64,000 nt of DNA from a virus: IMG/VR virus record IMGVR_UViG_3300025870_000013, positions 1 to 64,000 of that record. One strand, 5' to 3'. Positions 34,548-44,300 of the stretch are shown in pieces. Below the pieces are notes generated by a model that worked only from the letters and a program-made list of their open reading frames with translations, was not told the DNA's origin and searched no databases. The first letter of the stretch is position 1. Each line of letters begins with the position of its first letter. A program made the position numbers and the translations under genes.

Positions 34548-37500
34548 ATGAATACTAATAACTCTATTTCTAATTCGCTCAAGAAACTACTTGAAATTAA
34601 TTCAAATTCTTTAAAGACATTTGAAAGAATCAATGAGGCGATAACTACAGATCAAAAGGATGTACCTCTTGAATTACTAACCGAAGATGGAACTAAAACT
34701 GTTTATGTGCCGTCGTTTGGTTACATGAAGAGAGAATTAGAAAGATTAGATGTTAATTTAAAATCTTTAGCAGGTTTAGGAAAAGGAAATACTAGGATTA
34801 AATTACCGGACGGTACTTACCAAAGTATTATTACAACACGATTAAAAACTCCTGCAAATGACATAACTAGTTTTGTTAGACCAGTTAATTTTGGTACAAA
34901 ACCTAACTATTTCTTTGAAGACTTTTTAAATCCTTTACTTACAACTAGTATTAATGTTAGTGGACAAATTCCAAATGAAACTGAAAGAGTTTTAGTAAAA
35001 CGAATTTTATTTGATTCTACAAGTGCAGTCACTGTTGAATATTTTAACACTAATTTTAAAAACAAAGAAAACCTAGATTATAATACTGTAATTAGAGATA
35101 TTGCAAATAATAGTTTAACATACATACTAGATGAAGATACTCGTGATCTTCCATATAGAACTACACAATTTACTGGTAAATTTGATGTATTAAAAATTAG
35201 TAATTCTAAAAGAGAAGTTTTAGTCGATGGTGTTACTAAAAAGAAAGCTATAAAATTATACACTATAGATTCTTTAACATATTCTGATTCTAATAAAGAT
35301 CTAAAAGATACTGAAGCACTTAAGGTTGGAGATGAATTAATGGTTCAAAGCGGTGCTAGAAATACTAGATATAAAATAACTAGAATCGATGGTTCGGCTA
35401 ATCAGGTTGAATTATTAATAGTAGAAGGATATGAATCTATTAAGATCGGAGCCAATCAACTGGGCATATATAAAAACGATGAGGCCAACTTAAGCATAGA
35501 TATTAATGTAGGATTTAATGAAAGAGCATTAGTTTTTGTTAAAGCTATAGATTCAGATTCTAAAATATTGGCAGAAAATTGGTCACCTGGTATTGGATTT
35601 TATTCAAACGAATTAACATTAATCCAAGCTGATGGGTCATCAATTAGATTAGATGATTATTACAAAGCAGAAGTTGCTGATTTTGGGAAATATATTACAG
35701 CACTTAAAGAAGATGCTATCCCTCCGGCAGCACAAGGTATTACACCTGATGCTCCTTCTTTAAACAATAACAACTTTAAAGTAGTTCAAATTAATTCTCA
35801 TTTGACGGCTAACGATACTGCTGATAAAATTAAGAAGCTATCTGCTGATAAAATTAATGTAGAAGAGAAGATTAAGAAATTAGATGAAACTATAGTTAAA
35901 AAACGTTCTGAAATTTCTACTAAAAAATATGAATCTTCGATACAACAAGATAAAGACAAAAATGAATTAAACTCACTTATTACAGAGAGAACAAGTGAAA
36001 CTAGTTTATATAATAGTATTGTAAATCAAATTCAATCATTAGCTTCTGGAAGCAATGCACCAAAAATTGCCCCTAAATATAGGGTTAGAGGATTCTGGGA
36101 AATTCCAGTGGCAAAGAAAGTTGCTGATACATTGGATCAAAACATTGTTAGATTTGTTGTACAATATAGATACTTGTCAACTAGCGGAAAAGCAAGTGAA
36201 GTTACTCAACTACCGTTTACTGATGGAACAAGAGAAAAAACAGCAGTCTTTTCTAACTGGAATGAAATGGAAACTAAAGTTAGATCTAGATATAGAAACT
36301 CGATCACTAGAAAATTTGAGTGGAAAGATAGTTTAGTAGAGGATGCACAAGAGGTAAACTTTAACCAACTAGATCTTGCAATTAACGAAGGTGAATTAGT
36401 TGAAATTAGAGTTAAATCAGTATCTGAAGCTGGATATCCTGCAAACCCAATATATTCTGATTGGTCAGAATCAATTACAATTGATTTTCCTATTACAGAA
36501 ATCGATACTACTAATGTTGACGCATTGTTAATGTCAAATGCGGCTGAAACAGCATCCGTTAAAATATCACAAGAGCTTACCTCTAAAGGTGTGTTTACAC
36601 ATATTGATGATTCATTTAGTGCTAACGAAAAATATTATGCACATAACGCAACATCAATTGCATCAGGATTCTTATCAGCTGAACAAAAACCAATCTCAGT
36701 ATATGATAAAATTGCTGAGTTAGAATTACAAATTTCAGAGCTTAAGGGTACGGTAGAAGTTGAAATAGGTGAATTAGTTGTTAAAATAATGGATGAGGAT
36801 GGTACAATTACCGTTATTAACAATGACACCAAAAACCAAATATTTGCTGGTTATTATACAGATGAGGTTGCAAGTCTTACTGTTAAAAAAGGTCACATTG
36901 TTACAAAGACGTTTAAACTTCTATTAGAAAACACAAAAGCTACTAAACTTGAATTAGTTTCAAGATTAGTTGGAGATAGAAACTTACCAGCATACAGATC
37001 TAGTGCATCAGGTACTAGTATTGCTGATAATGGGTTTGGTGTAAAATTAAATGATTTAGGAGTTGCTGACACTGATAATAAAATTTCGTCAGACAATTAT
37101 TATACATCTGAAGGTAAATACGATTTAGTTCCTATTCAGTTTCAAAATATAAGTACGTCTTCTATTAATTCTTATGATTTATTAGCTGAAGCGCCGTATC
37201 AATCAGCACAAAGACGTGGTCAATTTGTTTATTCTAGATTTATGGATGTTTCAAATCAAAATCCGCTATATGTTACTGAATCATTACTTGGTAGTGGGTC
37301 GGTAGATTTTAATAGTTATGAATATGGTTTAGGGTATGCTATTTTTGAAGGTGATTCAAGTGCAATTAACATTAAAGCATCAACAGGTAACGGTGATTCG
37401 GTAGATTTCATATGGACTGGAACGTTCGGTACACATGGTAATTCTACAAATGCAGACTTAAGTGGAGGTTTTCAATCTGACAAAATAGATGTATGTAGTG

Positions 37501-38264
37501 TTGGAACTATAGGTGCTGCGAATTATAATAATGGTTTATATCTTCACAAGGATCATCCTGATTTAGAGAACATATATTCATCATATGTTGAAGCTGTGCC
37601 TAATTCAGGTAGTGTTTCAGACGCGGATCAAAAAGATAATTTACAAGATGTTGTAGATAATGCACTTTATACAATGCCAATTCCTTCTACATATGCAACT
37701 GGAACAACGTTTGTTTATAACAGTCCATTAATAGGAAATAGCTTTTCATCTCCACTGGTGGATGCAGTTAAAGCTACAAAACAATTAGCGTTTCAAAAAA
37801 CTGATAGTAATTTCATCAAATCGGGCGACAGAACATTTAAAATGTCATTTGATGCAAATGACCAATTTCTTTTAGGTGGACGCTCATGTGGTGCATTCTT
37901 ATTTTTATCGCCTATTAATTTAGATACTTTAAAAGTTGAAGGTGATGCTAAACAAAGTAGAAAAAGTATTAAAAAGAAAGTCGGTACTTTAGACAGTTCT
38001 AGTGCTCTTTCAGTTGATATTATATTCCAATATAGAATGACTGATTATTTTGGTAACGATCCTGATTCTGATATCGGTAGAGTAGGCGGTCAAGCTAAAT
38101 TAAGATTCCCAAATCTTACTTACACTAAGAAAATAGGATTAGATATTTTTGACAAATATGATCAACAATTCTCATTTGATTTAGAAGTGTTTGCTAAATA
38201 TAGAGCTAAAGGTAAAAACTTAAATTCTATTAGAGCTGCGAAGCTAACTAGATTCGCTAGATAA
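34548..38264 (+). CDS. large fibre/baseplate protein with coiled coil and FN3-like domains, 1238 aa
   Basis: The helical N terminus (SISNSLKKLLEINSNSLKTF) is followed by a beta-rich region. A long charged coiled coil spans about residues 424-500 (KIKKLSADKINVEEKIKKLD). Fibronectin-III-like domains lie at about 510-650, showing VRFVVQYRYLSTSGKASEV and VEIRVKSVSEAGYPANP followed by YSDWSESITI. A second heptad segment (YDKIAELELQISELKGTVEV) leads to a C-terminal beta domain. FN3 and coiled coils are standard in phage tail fibres. Its 38-kb neighbourhood of wedge and adhesin genes makes it a probable fibre shaft or central tail-tip protein. Confidence 0.65.
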   Translation: MNTNNSISNSLKKLLEINSNSLKTFERINEAITTDQKDVPLELLTEDGTKTVYVPSFGYMKRELERLDVNLKSLAGLGKGNTRIKLPDGTYQSIITTRLKTPANDITSFVRPVNFGTKPNYFFEDFLNPLLTTSINVSGQIPNETERVLVKRILFDSTSAVTVEYFNTNFKNKENLDYNTVIRDIANNSLTYILDEDTRDLPYRTTQFTGKFDVLKISNSKREVLVDGVTKKKAIKLYTIDSLTYSDSNKDLKDTEALKVGDELMVQSGARNTRYKITRIDGSANQVELLIVEGYESIKIGANQLGIYKNDEANLSIDINVGFNERALVFVKAIDSDSKILAENWSPGIGFYSNELTLIQADGSSIRLDDYYKAEVADFGKYITALKEDAIPPAAQGITPDAPSLNNNNFKVVQINSHLTANDTADKIKKLSADKINVEEKIKKLDETIVKKRSEISTKKYESSIQQDKDKNELNSLITERTSETSLYNSIVNQIQSLASGSNAPKIAPKYRVRGFWEIPVAKKVADTLDQNIVRFVVQYRYLSTSGKASEVTQLPFTDGTREKTAVFSNWNEMETKVRSRYRNSITRKFEWKDSLVEDAQEVNFNQLDLAINEGELVEIRVKSVSEAGYPANPIYSDWSESITIDFPITEIDTTNVDALLMSNAAETASVKISQELTSKGVFTHIDDSFSANEKYYAHNATSIASGFLSAEQKPISVYDKIAELELQISELKGTVEVEIGELVVKIMDEDGTITVINNDTKNQIFAGYYTDEVASLTVKKGHIVTKTFKLLLENTKATKLELVSRLVGDRNLPAYRSSASGTSIADNGFGVKLNDLGVADTDNKISSDNYYTSEGKYDLVPIQFQNISTSSINSYDLLAEAPYQSAQRRGQFVYSRFMDVSNQNPLYVTESLLGSGSVDFNSYEYGLGYAIFEGDSSAINIKASTGNGDSVDFIWTGTFGTHGNSTNADLSGGFQSDKIDVCSVGTIGAANYNNGLYLHKDHPDLENIYSSYVEAVPNSGSVSDADQKDNLQDVVDNALYTMPIPSTYATGTTFVYNSPLIGNSFSSPLVDAVKATKQLAFQKTDSNFIKSGDRTFKMSFDANDQFLLGGRSCGAFLFLSPINLDTLKVEGDAKQSRKSIKKKVGTLDSSSALSVDIIFQYRMTDYFGNDPDSDIGRVGGQAKLRFPNLTYTKKIGLDIFDKYDQQFSFDLEVFAKYRAKGKNLNSIRAAKLTRFAR

Positions 38265-38296
38265 ACCACAACATACGATAGTCTATAATAAATCTG

Positions 38297-38307
38297 GATA
38301 TATAATA
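38297..38307 (+). promoter_or_regulatory. GATATATAATA element before the giant adhesin
   Basis: Exact copy of the recurring element in an 80-nt gap, 48 nt before ATG 38345. It is followed at 38311-38321 by acaaaagtatt, an 11-mer also found after the copy at 53804. Good candidate for a promoter core. Confidence 0.55.
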
Positions 38308-38344
38308 CAGACAAAAGTATTGTATGCAAAAAAGATTTTAATAG

Positions 38345-41300
38345 ATGGCTCAAATTACATTAAGAAATTCTAATACGCCAGCAGATCAAAGCGGTGATTT
38401 ATGTTTTAGTGCCCAAGATGGGTTGTTGGATTTATTTTATACAGCTCCATTAGCACCAAATAGTGGGACTGCAAACTCAGGAACAATATTATACGAAGAC
38501 GACACTACTTTCAACACCACATGGGATGGACAGGATAAATGGTACATTGATGAGTTAGGTTGTAACATATTAAGAATATCTGCAACAGGTGAAGTAATGG
38601 AGTTACTTTCAAATGATGTAGGCTCGAGCATAAGTACTACGCCACATTGTGCTCCTATAATTACTTTGATTGGTCCTAATCTTATTGATGATCACTTAGA
38701 AGGTACAACATATACTGACCAAGGTGCTAATTTAGAAGAAGAGTGTGGAAGCGGTGGAACTATTATTACAACTAGCACTGTGCCTAATCCCACAACTCCT
38801 GGTAATTATACAGTAACATATGAATATCCTAATGCAACTACGGTAACCAGAAATGTAAATGTAGTTCCGGCACCAACTGCAACGCCAGTTCCAACTTCGG
38901 TTCCAACTGCAACGCCTTTACCTGACACGGTTGCTCCAGTAATATCACTTACTGGAAATGCTATAATAAATATCGAGGTAAATCCATTTTTTACAGGTAC
39001 ATATATTGAAGATGGCGCTACGGCATTGGATGATGTAGACGGTGACATTTCTGCAAACATTTCTATTTTCAATGATGTAGATCCAACTCAAGTTGGTGTT
39101 TACACAATTACATATAATGTTAATGATGCCGCAGGAAATCCAGCACCTGAAGTTACCAGAGAAATTCGTGTTGTAGATACTACAATACCTGAAATTGTAC
39201 TTCAAGGGAATAATCCTGTAAACATTAATATTGGTGCTCCATATAGTGAACCTGGTTTCGCCGCAACTGATAATTATGACGACAATGCAACTCTTACTAG
39301 TGCTGTAGTTGTAGGAGGTGATACTGTGGATAACTCAACGGTTGGTCAATATAATATAACATATAATGTAACTGATTCAAGTAATAATAATGCAGTAGAG
39401 GTAATTCGTGTTGTTAATGTAAACGACGAGACTGCTCCAATTCCAGAAAACGAGACATATGATGTGGCTTGGAACGCAGCGCTCGCTATTATATTAGAAG
39501 CTACAGATAACGTAGACTCTTCTGGTAGTTTAACATATACTATAGTAGATCAGCCAACTAAAGGACAACTAACTGCAGATGGTGGTGATCAATTTACTTA
39601 TACGCACACTGCGACAATATATGGCCAAGATTCTTTTACTTTTACAGCAACTGATTCAGAAGGGAACGTTTCCCTTCCTGGTACAATAACAATAAATCCA
39701 ATAAACAGCGCACCGGTTTTAACAGATCCTGGATCAATACAATTGCAACAAAATTCAAGCGTTGTATTTAATGTTGGTATACAGGATGCTGATGGCGACG
39801 CAATAACAATTATTGAAGATACTGCTGTTTCAAATGGTACAATTCAATTAATACAAACGTCTAGCAACTTAGAGGTAACATATACACCTAATCTTGGTCA
39901 TTTTGGTGGAGACACATGGGTCATCATAGGTGAGGATAGTAAATCAGAGCAATCTGCTCCACTAAATATTAACTTTGCTATTGAGGCCGTTCCGTATTTT
40001 GAAATGGATGCTTCATCATTTGGTAGTGATCCAGATGCCATGTGTATTGCACCTAAAACTACAAATGTTTATGGTGGAACAACATACGCAAATAATGTTA
40101 GTGAATTATCAATAGGTGATACGGTTTATTATGATCAAAATTTAACTAATAAAGTTACAAGGCCTAGTAATACTGCAATATACATAAAGGTTTCTGATTC
40201 TAGTAAAACCAGAGTATTGGGTATTAATGCCAATGGAGCAATTACAAGTATTAAAGAATGTGAAAGTAATGCTAATTCTGTATTTACACCAGTTAGATAT
40301 GCAAGTAGTGAAAACGCATTCTGTGATAATGATGTACAAATCACAAATCTTTGGTATAATGATGATGGAAGTGGTTCAAAAACTTTACTTGAATTAGTAA
40401 CCGGATTTGTAAATGTATTTTCTAACGAATATGACTCAGATTTATTTACTGTTACTAATACAGTACAGAGTTCTATAGAAAGCGGAGTTTATGGAGATGT
40501 AGATATTACTTTGAATAAATTTTATAAAAGATCATCTATTAATACATGGGGAGAAAACAATGAGGCAAACTCAGGTGGGTTTGATTTTGAGTGTGAGGAA
40601 GTGGTGCCACAGGAAACGTTTCCAATAACTGTTCAGTATTTACCAAACTTTGAGGATCCAAATTTAAATGAATTTTGTGCGGGCCAAATTGATAATGAAC
40701 TCACAAATGTTACTCTATGGTTTAGTAGAGATTTAGGTGCGTCAGCAATTAGTAACTTGTTAGAATTAGCACAGTCAAATATTGCCATATACAAATCTCA
40801 ATTAGGTGCACAATCACAAGATCCTTTAGATTTATTTGAATCTAACATATTTGCACAAGGCGGTGACGGACATTTAGCGTGGGATAATCTTGGTGATGGT
40901 AAAAATTTAAATTGGTATGGATATGATATTAATAATAGGCTAGTTGTTGGAACTGATATCGTAAGTTGGGGCTCGTGTTCAACATATAATGATAGACCTG
41001 AGTTTAATGGTCTAAATAATATAACAAGTGGTAATAATGATGTAAATATGTTTTACGCATTCTACTCTTATATGCCTGAAATAGAAGGACCCGAAGGTAT
41101 TGATTGGAATGATTCAGAAGATATATTTTGGCCAATATATGTAATAGATGGTCTACATACGATTAGTTCAGGAGACACTGGCAGTTATATAAAAGATTTC
41201 ATAGATAATTTAACGATAGGAAATGTAGTTGCATCTAATAACACTGGAGAATGTTTGGCATATGTTTCCAATATTGTAGCCGAAGACATAGATGATGCTG

Positions 41301-44300
41301 TATTATTACTAAAAAATAATTTATTAGATTCTAGGCAAAGGCCAGTTGTTTCTAGTGGAATTCAACTAGGTTTTGCTAGTGAAGAGGTTATTAAGGTTTA
41401 TGAAGATTCCCAAGCTACTAAATGTGTTCTCGGTAATGAAGCTGAAATTATTAGTACATACACGTTCCCGTTTGTTAGTGATTATGATTCTGTTAAAGCA
41501 GGTCCAAATTTTAACACAGAAACTAATTACAAGTTAGATGATGTCGCCAAGCCTTTATTAAGAACTAATCCTAAATTATCTGGAAATATAAAAATAGTTA
41601 CAGATTCTAGTGGTACAGTATATTTAGAGAGTATAAATGCAAGTGAAAAACTAGCAGGAATAAAGTACAAAAAACATCCTATTAATCCAAATGGAAATTA
41701 CGCTAAAGATGTGGCTTCTTTTTTTAGAGCCACTGGAACTCCATCTGATTTAATTTATTTAACTAAAAGGGCTAATTCTGATTTAACGGTCCATGATTCT
41801 TATAATAAACAAGTAGAAGAGGAATATCAATATGGAACAACTTATAATTATTCTAAAAATTATGATGAAGGCTATAAAATGTTTGCACCTATATGGGCAG
41901 ATAATAATATGCCAAATAATTTTGTAATATTTAAAGTAAAAGACCCTAGTCTATTGGATTCTACTCATACGAATAGTAGTAATGCTGAAAGAATTTCTAG
42001 TATGTTGAAAAATGCTGAGATAATTAAATCGTTTGATTTATCAAAAGAATCAGATTTAGGAAAATATATCAGAACTCATGTACAACAGGAAACTTTCCCT
42101 AAAGCACCTTTAACTGTTTCGTTTAATAAAAATGAAAATACTAATTACAACGGTATAGATTTAAAATCGGGTGAATTAACAAGTAAGGGCGAATATATTT
42201 ACAAGGATTTTGTAGAAACTGACAAACCTCTTATTGAGGCTAATGATTTTATAACTGATGGTTTTAAAAGAAACGACATGTTATGTGCCAATTTATTGAA
42301 TTTAGAATTCTTATTCGATGATGATAGTGGAGCAGATTATAGTGTTAGTAGATATTTTGGATTATATGTTGACACAATAGATTCTGGTGTAGGTGAGATT
42401 AGTTCTATTAATAATAACAATGTAATTACTTTTGGTAAAATTGATTCATTAGTTGATAGTACAAATCCAGTTACGGCAATCCCTAGTTATAAGCAAATGT
42501 CTACATCTCCAACTTTAGGTTACGTGAAGATAAATGATATTTTCTATAAGATATCAAACACTGGTCTTTATGATCCATTTAAGTTAGAGGTTAAAGTAGA
42601 CGGTGATAATGAAATTATATCGAATACTATAGGTATTTCACATGTTGGTAGATCTGTCAATTTAACCAGAAATGAAGATCAAGGTTTTGATTTTGTTAAA
42701 ATGACAATAATAGGAACACCTGACGGTGCTGATAAAATAGCGGTATTAGAATCAAGAGAAGAATCATACAAGTTTACATTTGTTAAACACACGCCTGGAG
42801 AATTAATTAATATTCAAATAGAAGACAATGGTGTGATATCTAATTTGTTTAATAATGATGTACAATTAGGTGTTGATTTTGAGACTACTGCAGCTAACAT
42901 TATAGCTACACCAAAAGATGCAAACTTAAATATTACTTTTGATTATAATACTAAATCTGTAATTATAACCGAAATCAAAACAAATTTGGGTGATCTTAAC
43001 ATGAGAATTATGGGTGCTATTAGTTCTATTGTTAGGGTTGATCAACTTCAGTCTAATGTTAATTTACAAGATAGGACATATGTTTCTAATTACACATTAC
43101 CAAAGGGTACTTATAAAGGACAGCAGTTTTCTAATCAAGGGACTACGGGGGATATAGCATCCGCGTTGGCGTCTGCAATACATGATGATGATAGTGAATT
43201 AGATTCGTATAACGTAGGTTCAGACATTTTTGTAAAAACAAAGATACCTGGTTATAGATTAAATCAACATGTTGTATTGGTTAACAAAGAGAACGTTACT
43301 GATTTTATCAAAGTAGAAAATGAAGATTTAAATAATATACTAAATCTTAAAGAAAGTAGTAATTCTATAAAAGAAAATTGGAGATCTCATTATTTAAGTG
43401 GTGGTAACACGCGTAACAGATCGGTGTTTGTTGATAATACTACTTTAAGTGAAATATCTACTGGAGATTATTTAGAAACCAAGTATGATGGTATTTACAA
43501 TAAGGTATTAGATATTGTTGAAGATATTGATTCTATTGATTCTACTAAATCTAAAATAATATTATCTTTAGATTCAGATATTAATGATGGAGAAACAAGA
43601 GTTTTTAATAATAATATAGTACATGTTGGTTTATTCTCAGCATATAATATGTATGATATGGATTTTGATTTTTATGACACTTCAAATTCTGATCTAAAAG
43701 AGTTATCTTTAGAAACTAGAGAGAATATAAATTACGAACCATATGAAAATGCTATATTAAACATAGATCCAATTACTTCTGAGTTTAATTCAGTATTAGC
43801 TGCGAGTGACATATTTGATGATAATTATGCATTAGAGCCGATTGATTATTTTTCTAATTTATCCGGAATATTATCTGAAGAAACTATAGATGAAGAGTTA
43901 TCTGAAAATATTACAAGTGAATTTGATAGACTAAAAGAAAACGAGTTAAAAGAATTTGCTACTAAATCTAGGGTAGTTCCTAATATTAACAAATGGGTTT
44001 TAAAAGATTCATTAAATATTAAAGAACAGCCATATTATTTGAATATTAATGAAGCTTTTGGTAGAACTAATTTCTCCCCTGATTTAAGTGCGGTTGGTCG
44101 TAGTAAAAACGATATGACACATGAATGGTTTTATATGGATAAAAATCCAAAGTATTTAAGATATGATGAATTAAACCAAGGATTTTCATATGTAAACTTT
44201 ATTGAAGATTTTGAATTAACATCTGATTTATTTAAAAGTACTAAAAACAATTACTTTGATAAATTTATGATTTCTGAAGGATTTGAAAAAAATCTAAATA

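Noticed and set aside
40135-40344. Minus-strand hydrophobic frame as a small membrane protein
   Set aside because: Embedded in the giant adhesin gene; no evidence for any minus-strand gene in the window.
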